Source of the DNA: Pseudomonas kermanshahensis
Lineage (GTDB): Bacteria; Pseudomonadota; Gammaproteobacteria; Pseudomonadales; Pseudomonadaceae
Direction: 5' to 3'
Length of the DNA: 64,000 bases
Assembly: GCF_014269205.2 (NCBI RefSeq)
Contig: NZ_JABWRY020000001.1
Span: forward strand, 992,001-1,056,000
Each line of letters opens with the position of its first letter. Within the stretch, counting starts at the first letter, position 1. Positions 1 through 7,134 of the stretch are shown here, piece by piece. The position numbers and the translations under genes were made by a program. Below the pieces are notes generated by a model. The model ran no database searches. It was not told the DNA's origin and worked only from the letters and a program-made list of their open reading frames with translations.

Positions 1-556
1 TGAGCGCTACCGGGTCGATCATCGGGTCGATGTCGCCGCCCTTGAGCAGGGCAGGCAGGGTCGAGGCAAAGCGCAGGCGCTCGCCGTTGCGCGACAGGTA
101 CAGCGGTTTGACGCCAAGGCGGTCGCGGGCCAGGAACAGGCGCTGGTTGTCGCGCTCCCAGATGGCCAGGGCGAACATGCCATTGAGCTTGGGCAGCAAG
201 GCCGCGCCCCAGGCGTGGTAGCCCTTGAGCAGCACTTCGGTGTCGCCATCCGACCAGAACGTGTAGCCCAGGTCTTGCAGCTCCTGGCGCAGTTCGGGGA
301 AGTTGTAGATGGCGCCGTTGAAGGCCAGCGACAGGCCGAGGGTGTTGTCGACCATCGGCTGAGCCGAACCGTCGGACAAGTCCATGATTTTCAGCCGGCG
401 GTGGCCGAGGGCGATCGGGCCCTGGCTATGGAAGCCCCAAGCGTCCGGGCCGCGAGGCGCCAGATGGTGGGTGATGCGCTCCACCGCGGCCAGGTCGGCC
501 GGGCGAGGGGCTTGGTCGAGGGGGGTGAAACGTAACTCTCCTGCTAATCCGCACAT
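1..556 (-). CDS. asnO: N-acetylglutaminylglutamine amidotransferase (asparagine synthase-like), 5' part
   Basis: The gene starts at 556 with MCGLAGELRF and stays open to the window edge (185 codons), so its 3' end is missing. Cys2 after the initiator Met is the class II glutamine amidotransferase nucleophile. RGPDAWG, FNGAIYNFPELR and LARDRLGVKPLY are glutaminase-domain motifs of the asparagine synthetase B family. The MCGLAGELRF start and the neighbourhood (mnmC, pap on the far side of the prophage) match the Pseudomonas enzyme that makes the osmoprotectant NAGGN; that assignment is from family knowledge. The prophage core overlaps the first codons, so the ATG is kept but all sequence upstream of it is phage DNA. 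The integrase gene ends 36 nt upstream on the same strand. Confidence 0.85.
   Translation of the reverse strand, partial: MCGLAGELRFTPLDQAPRPADLAAVERITHHLAPRGPDAWGFHSQGPIALGHRRLKIMDLSDGSAQPMVDNTLGLSLAFNGAIYNFPELRQELQDLGYTFWSDGDTEVLLKGYHAWGAALLPKLNGMFALAIWERDNQRLFLARDRLGVKPLYLSRNGERLRFASTLPALLKGGDIDPMIDPVAL
538..556. other. attL core (19 bp)
   Basis: The sequence CTCCTGCTAATCCGCACAT at 538-556 is repeated exactly at 39173-39191, and similarity stops on both sides. The core covers the first codons of the amidotransferase gene on the minus strand (ATG TGC GGA ...). Recombination therefore preserves the reading frame while replacing everything upstream of the start codon. Confidence 0.95.
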
Positions 557-592
557 GTAACGTAAACCCTTTGAGTTTCGGCACTCTTGGCG

Positions 593-1783
593 TTACTGGC
601 TTCTAGCTCGTACCATTTTTGTACCACTTTCTAGCGATTTCAGCTTATCAAGCTCAGCCCAATCATTCGGCGAGTTGATCCACTTCGCGTATGTAGAAAG
701 CAGCACCTGCACGCTATGCCCGAGTTGCGCGGCGATGAATGCCGGGTTCATGCCGGCCATCAGGCACATGGTCGCGTACGTGTGGCGCGTGTCGTACATC
801 CTGCGGCGCCTGATGCCAAGCTTCCGCAGGGCTGCCAGCCAGTAGCGTTTTTGACTCGTCTCAGAGCGAATGAACATCTCCGAGCGGTCACCTGTCCCAC
901 TGGGCGCGAACACGTAATCTGAACGGGCCTCGGTGAGCGGTCTGGCTTTTTCGAGCGCATGCAGGGCGCGATCGTTCAATAAAACTTTTCGGGAACGCTT
1001 CGTTTTGGTGCGATCCTGGATCACTCCACGGATCTGAATGCGGCAAACGTTGGCAGTCTTTACGCGCCTGTCGATCTCGCTCCAGCGCAGAGCCATCACC
1101 TCGCCTGGCCGCATGCCGGTGTAAAAACAGAACTCGAAATAGGCCGCGTAAATTGCCGTCAAACCGCTCGTCGTTTCGTACAGATGGGCAATGATCGAAT
1201 CCGCTTCCTCTTTGGTGAAAGGGTCGACCTCACGTTTCGGCACTTTGGCGCCTGGGATAGACAGGGCCGGGTTTCGGACGATCAGTTCGTCGGTGACCGC
1301 CTGCTGGAAGATCGACACCAGCAGGCCGACCACGCCCTTGCGGCGTACCGGGGAAGTCCACTTGATGTCGTTCATGATCTTGCGCAGGAGCACTGACGTG
1401 ATGGTATCGATCGGTTTCTCGGCCAGGTACGGAACCCAATACACCTGCAGGGCAGAGCGGTAGTTCTTCCGAGTACCCTCCACGATCTGCAAGCTGTTGA
1501 GCCAATCCTGCGCGTAATCGAAGAAGATCGGCGCTGTCTGCTCCTGCACCACCACGCTGCGGGTATTGGGAAACAGCTCGGCATACTTCTCTGCTGTCAG
1601 AGCGCCGAGCTTATCCAGGCCCTTTACTTGAGCACGTAGACTCGCTGCTGCTGCGATCCCTTTCGCGGTCTGAGGGAGGGGGAGCGTCTCGCAGCACCGC
1701 TTCTTGTTCCAGGTGAAGCGAATTCGGATTGAGCGCCCGACAAGCTCGACTCCGGCCGGCAGGTCCACAGGCTTTCGATCCAT
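593..1783 (-). CDS. int: Phage tyrosine integrase
   Basis: This 396-residue site-specific recombinase would catalyse integration and excision at the 19-bp core. The N-terminus (about residues 10-60, GRSIRIRFTWNKKRC) resembles the DUF3596 arm-binding domain. A SAM-like core-binding domain follows (about 85-175) and then the catalytic domain. Visible catalytic residues are Arg in YTGMRPGEVMALRW, the H-x-x-R-type box as DTRHTYATM, His in LGHS, and the Tyr nucleophile in LLSTYAKW. It is the last phage gene before attL and is read toward the amidotransferase gene. Its start lies inside the 3' end of the excisionase-like gene (160-nt overlap). Confidence 0.95.
   Translation of the reverse strand: MDRKPVDLPAGVELVGRSIRIRFTWNKKRCCETLPLPQTAKGIAAAASLRAQVKGLDKLGALTAEKYAELFPNTRSVVVQEQTAPIFFDYAQDWLNSLQIVEGTRKNYRSALQVYWVPYLAEKPIDTITSVLLRKIMNDIKWTSPVRRKGVVGLLVSIFQQAVTDELIVRNPALSIPGAKVPKREVDPFTKEEADSIIAHLYETTSGLTAIYAAYFEFCFYTGMRPGEVMALRWSEIDRRVKTANVCRIQIRGVIQDRTKTKRSRKVLLNDRALHALEKARPLTEARSDYVFAPSGTGDRSEMFIRSETSQKRYWLAALRKLGIRRRRMYDTRHTYATMCLMAGMNPAFIAAQLGHSVQVLLSTYAKWINSPNDWAELDKLKSLESGTKMVRARSQ
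607..626. repeat. Candidate integrase arm-type site, left end
   Basis: CTCGTACCATTTTTGTACCA lies 50 bp inside attL, within the 3' end of int. It recurs with one extra base, in the same orientation, at 39080-39100, 72 bp inside attR. Each copy holds two GTACCA words. A sequence shared by both prophage ends fits a recombinase or accessory arm site; this is inference. Confidence 0.4.
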
Positions 1784-1968
1784 TCGTCATATCTCCTTTT
1801 GCTGTACATGATCCTGCCGTTGATCTTCATCCACACCCAGTTGGGGATGATGCCTTTCTCGCGCTTTCGCTGAAGCGCCTTCGCTGTACACCCCACCAAC
1901 TCGCCCATCCGTTTTTCGGTGACCTTGTCGTGCACATGGTCTTCGGGCAGATTCTCTGCTGCTGCCAT
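1624..1968 (-). CDS. xis: Excisionase-like protein
   Basis: This 114-residue basic protein starts after a clear GGAGGAA site. The first 65 residues hold a MerR/Xis-type winged-helix pattern: VTEKRMGELVGCTAKALQRK, then IPNWVWMKINGRIMYSKRRYDEWIESLW. Such proteins bend DNA and direct integrase toward excision. It lies directly upstream of int, as is usual for xis. The C-terminal half is low complexity, basic and translated from the region that also encodes the int N-terminus, so it may carry little function. Confidence 0.75.
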   Translation of the reverse strand: MAAAENLPEDHVHDKVTEKRMGELVGCTAKALQRKREKGIIPNWVWMKINGRIMYSKRRYDEWIESLWTCRPESSLSGAQSEFASPGTRSGAARRSPSLRPRKGSQQQRVYVLK

Positions 1969-1970
1969 CG

Positions 1971-2498
1971 CTATTCCTCCTGGCGCGTCAGGTTGTGGTT
2001 GTCACGCTGATCTGTCACGTCAGTCGGCCGGCGCAGATCTCGCCGCGCATTCACCGCCCGCAACACCGTATTAACTGCCGAGCTGATCCGCGCCTTCTGA
2101 ACCTCGGTGAGCTGCTCCGCTGGGGTGTCGGCATAGTTGCTATCCAGGTGCAGTGCATCGCATGCCGCCTGGAAGTCAGACGTGTATAGGTGGCCCTCGG
2201 CGCTCTTGGTCCGCTGGCGCCAGTAGGCAGCCCGGTCGTGCAGCGCTTCAATCTCGGCCAGCAGGGCGAGTACATTGGCCGGATTGGCGCCAGCGATGAA
2301 AGCCGCATTGGCGCGGCACTCTTCATCCGTTTTGACCCGGCAGTTGGCGAAGGCCTCCGCGATCATCCCGCTGTTCTCATGAGCCACGTAGGCGTAAAGG
2401 ACGTTGCCGTGCTCATTGACGTACTCACCCTCTGTGACCCACTGGCCAGCAGTAGCAGCTTCGGCCAGCGCCTTCAGCTTGTCTTTGTCGATACTCAT
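1971..2498 (-). CDS. Ead/Ea22-like phage early protein
   Basis: This 175-residue acidic protein begins MSIDKDKLKALAEAATAGQW and contains ANAAFIAGANPANVLALLAE. That is the signature layout of the ead/Ea22-like family common in early-left regions of lambdoid phages. No catalytic motif is visible and the family's function is not established. The last codons contain the xis ribosome-binding site, and the start overlaps the phosphatase stop by 4 nt, so it is translated as part of the int operon. Confidence 0.65.
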   Translation of the reverse strand: MSIDKDKLKALAEAATAGQWVTEGEYVNEHGNVLYAYVAHENSGMIAEAFANCRVKTDEECRANAAFIAGANPANVLALLAEIEALHDRAAYWRQRTKSAEGHLYTSDFQAACDALHLDSNYADTPAEQLTEVQKARISSAVNTVLRAVNARRDLRRPTDVTDQRDNHNLTRQEE

Positions 2499-3229
2499 GG
2501 TCGATCCTCCCAGTCCCAGCTCAGCTTCGGATCAATCGGCGGGTGAGCCTGCAGGGTGTTCAGGTCCAGCAGCGTGAAGCGGCCATCCATCCAGCCACCG
2601 GTGTCGATGTGGTAGACGTTACCCAGCACCGCCGGGCGCCTAACCGGGGTGTGACCGACCACCACCGCCCGTATGCCGCCAACACCGTGGTGCTGATCGT
2701 GGGTGATTCTGCTGCGCGACCACTGCACCGCCTCCTCGACATTGCGCATGCCCGGCATGCAGCCTTCGGCCCAGGACTTGAGCATCTGCCAGGTCGGGAA
2801 AGGGCAGTCGGCGTGCACTATCCCGACCAGGCCCTGGGGGGACATGACCTCGATGATCAGCGGCAGGTCGGCCAGCAGTTCTACGTAGCAGGCCTGTTCC
2901 ACGGATGATCTGGCATAGAGCCATGCACCGCCGTTGGAAAGGTGCGCGTCACCTATGCGGCCCGAGGGATCAAACCGGTATGCCTCGATCGCCATCTGCT
3001 CGTGGTTTCCGCGCACGGCGTGGAACCATGGCCTGGCCAGCCAGGTGTCCACCTGGTCAGACTCGGGCCCGCGGTCGACCAGGTCACCTACCGAGAACAG
3101 CCGATCAGTGGCAGGATCAAAGCTGACCGCGTCCAGGGCGCGCTGCAGGCGGGTAAAGTGCCCGTGAATGTCGCCCACCGCGAGGTCGCGGCCGGCGGTG
3201 TTGATGGGGAAGTGCCTCAGGATGCTCAC
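2495..3229 (-). CDS. Calcineurin-like serine/threonine phosphoesterase
   Basis: The protein has 244 residues from a GTG start at 3229, chosen because it overlaps the stop of the upstream gene (GTGA) and removes a meaningless N-terminal tail. Metallophosphatase motifs appear in order: GDIHGH, GDLVDRGPES, RGNHE, a late VHAD and VVGHTPV. These are the metal-binding residues of the PPP family, like lambda phosphatase (NinI). It would dephosphorylate proteins or nucleotides in the cytoplasm; the substrate cannot be told from sequence. Confidence 0.88.
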   Translation of the reverse strand: MSILRHFPINTAGRDLAVGDIHGHFTRLQRALDAVSFDPATDRLFSVGDLVDRGPESDQVDTWLARPWFHAVRGNHEQMAIEAYRFDPSGRIGDAHLSNGGAWLYARSSVEQACYVELLADLPLIIEVMSPQGLVGIVHADCPFPTWQMLKSWAEGCMPGMRNVEEAVQWSRSRITHDQHHGVGGIRAVVVGHTPVRRPAVLGNVYHIDTGGWMDGRFTLLDLNTLQAHPPIDPKLSWDWEDRP

Positions 3230-3546
3230 GACAGCACCCCCGTGGCCCGTGCAGCGGAGGCGACGATGAAGAAGGACACCACGAAGGCAGAGGCAGCCAG
3301 CATGGGGTGGCCGCTGTAGATCAGCGCGTAGAGCTGGAATCCTGTGCTGGGCAAGCTGATCCACCAGTAGCGCAGAATTCGCTCGGCCACTTCACCGGTT
3401 ACGGTCCCTGATGCCCAGCCGATCCAGGCCATGGCGTTGAAGGCCACAGTGACGTAGAAGGCGAAGCGGCTGAGCGGGGCACCTCCGAACAGCAGTGACA
3501 GGCTGATGACGGCGCTGATAGCGGTGGAGATAAGGGTCTGGATCAT
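3226..3546 (-). CDS. Small phage membrane protein
   Basis: This 106-residue hydrophobic protein has about three predicted membrane segments: near residues 5-22 (ISTAISAVISLSLLFG), 28-48 and 80-100. No family motif is recognised. It overlaps both neighbours by 4 nt, so it is translationally coupled in the early-left operon. A role at the membrane, such as superinfection control, is possible but is inference from hydrophobicity alone. Confidence 0.6.
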   Translation of the reverse strand: MIQTLISTAISAVISLSLLFGGAPLSRFAFYVTVAFNAMAWIGWASGTVTGEVAERILRYWWISLPSTGFQLYALIYSGHPMLAASAFVVSFFIVASAARATGVLS

Positions 3547-4277
3547 GTCCGACCTCCCGCCAGCGCCGCCAGCTCAGCCACCAGCGCCTCTGCGCGCCCG
3601 TAGAACTTCCCGGTGTCCTCGTTCACGAACCGCTCGAGCACGGTGGCCACGGCTTGCTGGTTGGCCAGGCCGCGCAAATCGGCGTCGGGCATGGTCGCGT
3701 CGGTGGACGGCGCGTGCACAAAAGCATCCTGGCTGATCAGCAACGTGCGCACCGGCCTGATGCCCTTGCACTTGCTCACCCAGTTCGTGTCGGGCACGCA
3801 CCAAGGCAGCATGTGCATGCACCAGGCAGTAGCCGCGTTCGCCTTCTGGCTACTGGTCCAGTACTCGCTAAGGCCGAACGCCTGGGCCGCACCCCTGACT
3901 GTGTACGACCCGTCATGCCCCCAATCTGGAAGCTGCAAGAGATTGCAGCGCAGCACCTGCAGCTCCTCGATGGAAGGGATGTGCCAGCCCCAGGTGCCAC
4001 GGATATTCATGTCCAGCACCTTGCGGGCGATAGTGCTGCCCTCGGCGGCCATAGCCTGGGTGTTGGCCAGGCCGTCGAAACGGGACGTGGCACCGCGGAT
4101 TCGTGGGCGCGGGCCTTCCTCCTGCCACCAGTGGGCGGCTACTTCGAACTCCCGGCCTGCGTCGATGACTGCGTGCTCGGCGCCATCGAAGAAGAGACGG
4201 CCGGCGAAGAAGCCGCCCGCCAGCGGCTGTCCAACGGCGGGGAGGGCGGCGGGGTTGATTGCTCGGCGCTTGATCAT
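3543..4277 (-). CDS. DUF1566-like phage protein
   Basis: This 244-residue protein has a central part typical of DUF1566 (Lcl C-terminal-like, C-type-lectin-related) domains. GTWGWHIPSIEELQVLR is followed by EYWTSSQKANAATAWCM and GIRPVRTLL. The N-terminus (AALPAVGQPLAGGFFAGRL) is also usual for these phage proteins. The C-terminal 60 residues may be helical. Its function in an early operon is unknown. It overlaps both neighbours by 4 nt. Confidence 0.6.
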   Translation of the reverse strand: MIKRRAINPAALPAVGQPLAGGFFAGRLFFDGAEHAVIDAGREFEVAAHWWQEEGPRPRIRGATSRFDGLANTQAMAAEGSTIARKVLDMNIRGTWGWHIPSIEELQVLRCNLLQLPDWGHDGSYTVRGAAQAFGLSEYWTSSQKANAATAWCMHMLPWCVPDTNWVSKCKGIRPVRTLLISQDAFVHAPSTDATMPDADLRGLANQQAVATVLERFVNEDTGKFYGRAEALVAELAALAGGRT

Positions 4278-5062
4278 GCCGGCAGTCCTCCCGAGGTGAT
4301 GAGGTTTCGCGAAATGGCCACCATGCCGTCATGCTCAATGCTCTCGGCGTGCGCGGCGTAATCCAGGACGCGAAGGGCCTCAGCCTGGTTGCGCGGCTTG
4401 ATCTCCGACAGCTGGTCCTGGACAAACCATTCACGAGCAATGGCTTCGTGCATCCCGTCGCCCCATTCGCCAACTGCATGACGTAGGACATACAGCCGTC
4501 CCCAGTAGGCAATCTCGTGCAGGCAGTCATCGAGCGTGTGGGGCATCAGCTCTGCGTGTTTGCGGAATCGTTTGGCCACCTGACTCTTGTCGTTGTCGAT
4601 GTAGCTCTTGAAGCCCTTGCAGCGTTTCAAGGCCTTCTCGCAGAACTGCTCGGCGGGCGTATCTTCAAAGATCGTCTCACCTTCGAAGCGGGCCCGGGCC
4701 TCAGATACCAGGGCGGCCTTCTCCAGCGAACCCTTGGCCAGTCCCTCAAGGTCGGCAAATCCGAACGCGAACATCACCGCGAAGGGGCTGCCCCCGCTAC
4801 TACGCTTCACATAGTCGACGTACCGCTGCTCGATCTCCTTGAGCGGCGTCTTGATCTGCTTGGCGGCGTCCAGGGCAGTGGTGATCGGGCCGGCCTGACC
4901 GGTCTTGATCACCTCGCGAAGCCACAGTACGGCATCCACTTCCTTGTCGCCGGTGACGACCTTCTGCTCCGGTAGCACCTGAACTGCTGGCGCCGTCTCT
5001 GCGCTTGGTCGAATCGGGGGCAGGGTGAAGAGGGCGCGGTGCACCAGGTTGTCAGTGAGCAT
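4274..5062 (-). CDS. Hypothetical phage protein
   Basis: This protein of 262 residues starts at 5062 (MLTDNLVHRAL). That start follows a GGAG site and gives an 11-nt overlap with the upstream gene. It is mostly charged and helical, with a Lys/Asp-rich centre (CEKALKRCKGFKSYIDNDKS). It has no signal peptide or membrane segment. I recognise no catalytic motif. Its place between a DUF1566 protein and an Arc-type regulator gives only a general early-operon context. Confidence 0.55.
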   Translation of the reverse strand: MLTDNLVHRALFTLPPIRPSAETAPAVQVLPEQKVVTGDKEVDAVLWLREVIKTGQAGPITTALDAAKQIKTPLKEIEQRYVDYVKRSSGGSPFAVMFAFGFADLEGLAKGSLEKAALVSEARARFEGETIFEDTPAEQFCEKALKRCKGFKSYIDNDKSQVAKRFRKHAELMPHTLDDCLHEIAYWGRLYVLRHAVGEWGDGMHEAIAREWFVQDQLSEIKPRNQAEALRVLDYAAHAESIEHDGMVAISRNLITSGGLPA

Positions 5063-5261
5063 TGGGTGCCTCTCCAGATTCAGCAACGGCGCGCATGTGC
5101 AGCTTGATGCCGCAGGACTTGGCGAGCACCTGCAGCTCTGCCACCGTGGTGGACGGGCTTTGCAGGGCTTGACCGAAATCGACAAGCCGCTGACCCAGCC
5201 TCCCTAGTTCAGTTGTCAGGTGATCCGTATAGACGCGGGTGTCGGTTGTGGTGATGGTCAT
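5052..5261 (-). CDS. Small hypothetical phage protein (69 aa)
   Basis: It starts at 5261, overlapping the Arc-like gene stop by 4 nt (ATGA), and ends inside the next gene. The sequence is helical (TTELGRLGQRLVDFGQALQS) with one Cys. No family is recognised. The coupling to both neighbours is the main support for it being real. Confidence 0.5.
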   Translation of the reverse strand: MTITTTDTRVYTDHLTTELGRLGQRLVDFGQALQSPSTTVAELQVLAKSCGIKLHMRAVAESGEAPNAH

Positions 5262-5485
5262 GGCTGCTGCTCCTGCTGCGCCTGCATCTGGTTCGCCAGC
5301 ACAAGCGCACCGAGCAGGGCCTGCTGGCGCTGCTGCAGGCCCAGGTACTCCCGGATCGCCTTCACGATCAGCGAGTTCATGGAGCGATCGTCCGCGTCCG
5401 CAGCCTTGGCCACCTCGTCGCGCATCCCATCAGGGAGACGCACGACGAATTTGTCAGCCGTGCGCGAGCCGTATTCAAAGGCCAT
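5258..5485 (-). CDS. Arc-family DNA-binding protein
   Basis: This 75-residue ribbon-helix-helix protein has a beta strand with DKFVVRLPDGMRDEVAKAA followed by RSMNSLIVKAIREYL, the Arc/Mnt dimer fold that contacts DNA with the paired strand. A Gln-rich tail ends the protein. It probably represses a phage promoter; the operator is not identified here. It overlaps the CsrA-fusion gene by 11 nt and the next gene by 4 nt. Confidence 0.8.
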   Translation of the reverse strand: MAFEYGSRTADKFVVRLPDGMRDEVAKAADADDRSMNSLIVKAIREYLGLQQRQQALLGALVLANQMQAQQEQQP

Positions 5486-5897
5486 GGGACACCTCCAAAG
5501 GGTTCGCTGTCACGTTGTGCACCACCGGCTGCTCCAAGGCTTCCAGGCGCAGGGCGGTGTCGATCTCCTGATCCAGTTCTTCGGCAGAGAACCAGTTATC
5601 GCCGCGCACCACCAGCAGGTCTTCGTCGGGATCTTCGATGCGCTCGCGATTACGCAGCCAGCGATACCGGCGGGCATCGGCAGCCATGCGGACGTGGTCT
5701 TCGATGTCGAACGCTGGCGCCTCTTGGGCAGTGCCTTCGGCGACACGGCGCTGGTGGATCTCCTCGCGATCAACCACCACTCCACGCGGGGCCTCGATCC
5801 CCAGGCGGACCTGGCAGCCGTTAACCTGGGCCACGCTGACCCGGATGTTGCCGCCGATGATGACGGCCTTGCCGATGTTGCGGCTTAGCATGAGCAT
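5475..5897 (-). CDS. CsrA/RsmA domain fused to a phage-specific C-terminal domain
   Basis: The protein has 140 residues. Residues 1-58 match the CsrA fold: MLMLSRNIGKAVIIGGNIRV, then QVRLGIEAPRGVVVDREEIHQRR. This includes the Arg-rich first strand and the VDREEI(H/Y)QR strand that form the RNA-binding face for GGA loops. Free CsrA is about 60-65 residues; here about 80 more follow (ARRYRWLRNRERIEDPDEDL). The C-terminal part resembles a module found on other phage early proteins, of unknown role. A phage CsrA could rewire host GacA/Rsm control or bind phage RNA. The AAGGAG before its start contains GGA, so autoregulation is possible. Confidence 0.8.
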   Translation of the reverse strand: MLMLSRNIGKAVIIGGNIRVSVAQVNGCQVRLGIEAPRGVVVDREEIHQRRVAEGTAQEAPAFDIEDHVRMAADARRYRWLRNRERIEDPDEDLLVVRGDNWFSAEELDQEIDTALRLEALEQPVVHNVTANPLEVSHGL

Positions 5898-5982
5898 GTT
5901 TGAATCTCCTTATTTAAGGCGAGCGAGTACCCGCCGAGTAACTTGGCTTTCGATAAAAGTTGTTGATGTTGCTGTGCGGAAG

Positions 5983-6462
5983 TTATGCCTTGAACAGGCT
6001 GAATACTTCGCGCTTACTTTTGCCTACCATTCCGGCGATTGCTGAAACTTTCACTTGTGCGTCGGTGTGCCGCTTAATCTGGTCAACATCAAGTTCTCCG
6101 AGGCGAGTATGTTTCATGACCTTCTCGCATTTACTGAACTCGCGGCGAACACCTTGCATTGCGTTATCAACAGCGATGAATGCCTGGTCGCTCGGCGGAA
6201 CAATCCGATAACCCTTGCCGCGCACGCTAACAATGTAGATTTGATGTTGAGTTAACAGTGCTTCCTTGAACTGCTCTACACGGTCCAAGATTATGAACTG
6301 ACAGTTGACCATTTCCTTTGCGGTGCTGGGCTTCGGCAAGTTCAGCGCCCACTCAAGCCAGGCGTGGCTGATGAGCTGGCCATCCTCGAACTTGTCGGCA
6401 AGGAACTGCTCGACGGCCTTGTCCAGGCTCCAGCTGTTCGGCTTGAGCGGCACGACAGGCAT
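5983..6462 (-). CDS. Hypothetical protein with winged-helix-like segment, partner of the RAMP-like gene
   Basis: This 159-residue protein starts at 6462, sharing one base with the stop of the RAMP-like gene (TAATG). That indicates coupled translation. The middle part (FIILDRVEQFKEALL, then IYIVSVRGKGYRIVPP) resembles the end of an OmpR-type winged helix. The C-terminus is basic and helical (VSAIAGMVGKSKREVF). I do not recognise the family. Tight coupling suggests it works with the preceding protein and perhaps with the upstream array RNA. Confidence 0.55.
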   Translation of the reverse strand: MPVVPLKPNSWSLDKAVEQFLADKFEDGQLISHAWLEWALNLPKPSTAKEMVNCQFIILDRVEQFKEALLTQHQIYIVSVRGKGYRIVPPSDQAFIAVDNAMQGVRREFSKCEKVMKHTRLGELDVDQIKRHTDAQVKVSAIAGMVGKSKREVFSLFKA

Positions 6463-7028
6463 TACAGCACCTCCACGGCGAAGCGGCCGAATTTCGGGCG
6501 GTAGTCGCCGACACCGCAGTACTGGCCAGCGTCCTCGAGGCACTTCAACACCTGGTCGCGGTCGATGGACTCCTGGTCGTAGGCGATCTCGCAGACCACT
6601 GCCCAGGAGCGGAAGAGGGGGCGATATCGGGTGATTCGGGCGGTGCCGACCTTCACCGAGCGGGCATCGTAGAACTGCTCATCCCACAGGCCTTCTACGG
6701 TGCGCGGGCCTTCGTAAATGATCGGGCAGCGGGTATCCATGATCTCGACGGAGCGCTTGAGCTGGGTTCCCATCTTCGAAAGTTTGCCGCCTGCAACAAG
6801 TGCGGATTCGATGTTGATGCCAGGCAGGTATGGCCCGATATCTTCGGAGAAGTACAAGCCGCCGCGCCATTCGCTGCGAGCGATAAGCTCGTGGTCTTCG
6901 TCAGACTTTTTGCGCTTAGAAGTCAGTTGCTTGTGCGCTTTGGTCAATTTGTTCAAAGGGTCGGCGAACACGTCGGCGTGAACAAGAAGCGGACGGGTGC
7001 CTACGATTTTAACTTTCAAAGTTTGCAT
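6462..7028 (-). CDS. RAMP-like (Cas5/Cas7-type fold) phage protein, tentative
   Basis: This 188-residue protein starts at 7028 after TTGGAG. The first strand (LKVKIVGTRPLLVH), then YLPGINIESALVAGGK, resemble the first RRM strand and the 'PG..(I/L)..AL' helix of RAMP proteins. Near the C-terminus, AGQYCGVGDYRPKFGRF resembles a glycine-rich G-loop. A basic KLTKAHKQLTSKRKKS segment could contact nucleic acid. No nuclease residues are evident. It is the first gene downstream of the structured repeat array at 7135-7733 and on the same strand. The RAMP link comes from motif reading only and needs a profile or structure comparison; otherwise it is a conserved hypothetical. Confidence 0.5.
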   Translation of the reverse strand: MQTLKVKIVGTRPLLVHADVFADPLNKLTKAHKQLTSKRKKSDEDHELIARSEWRGGLYFSEDIGPYLPGINIESALVAGGKLSKMGTQLKRSVEIMDTRCPIIYEGPRTVEGLWDEQFYDARSVKVGTARITRYRPLFRSWAVVCEIAYDQESIDRDQVLKCLEDAGQYCGVGDYRPKFGRFAVEVL

Positions 7029-7134
7029 GTGAATCTCCAATAGATAGCTGCGTGTGCCTTTTCGCTCAATGCGATGCACGGTGCTTTGCGTGTTGGAACT
7101 TCAAAACAACCTCGGTGGAAGTTGCTTTGAGGTC

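Noticed and set aside
2495..3364. Upstream start (3364) for the phosphatase
   Set aside because: The extra 45 residues overlap the membrane-protein gene and look like frame noise. The GTG at 3229 overlaps the upstream stop codon and begins the conserved sequence.
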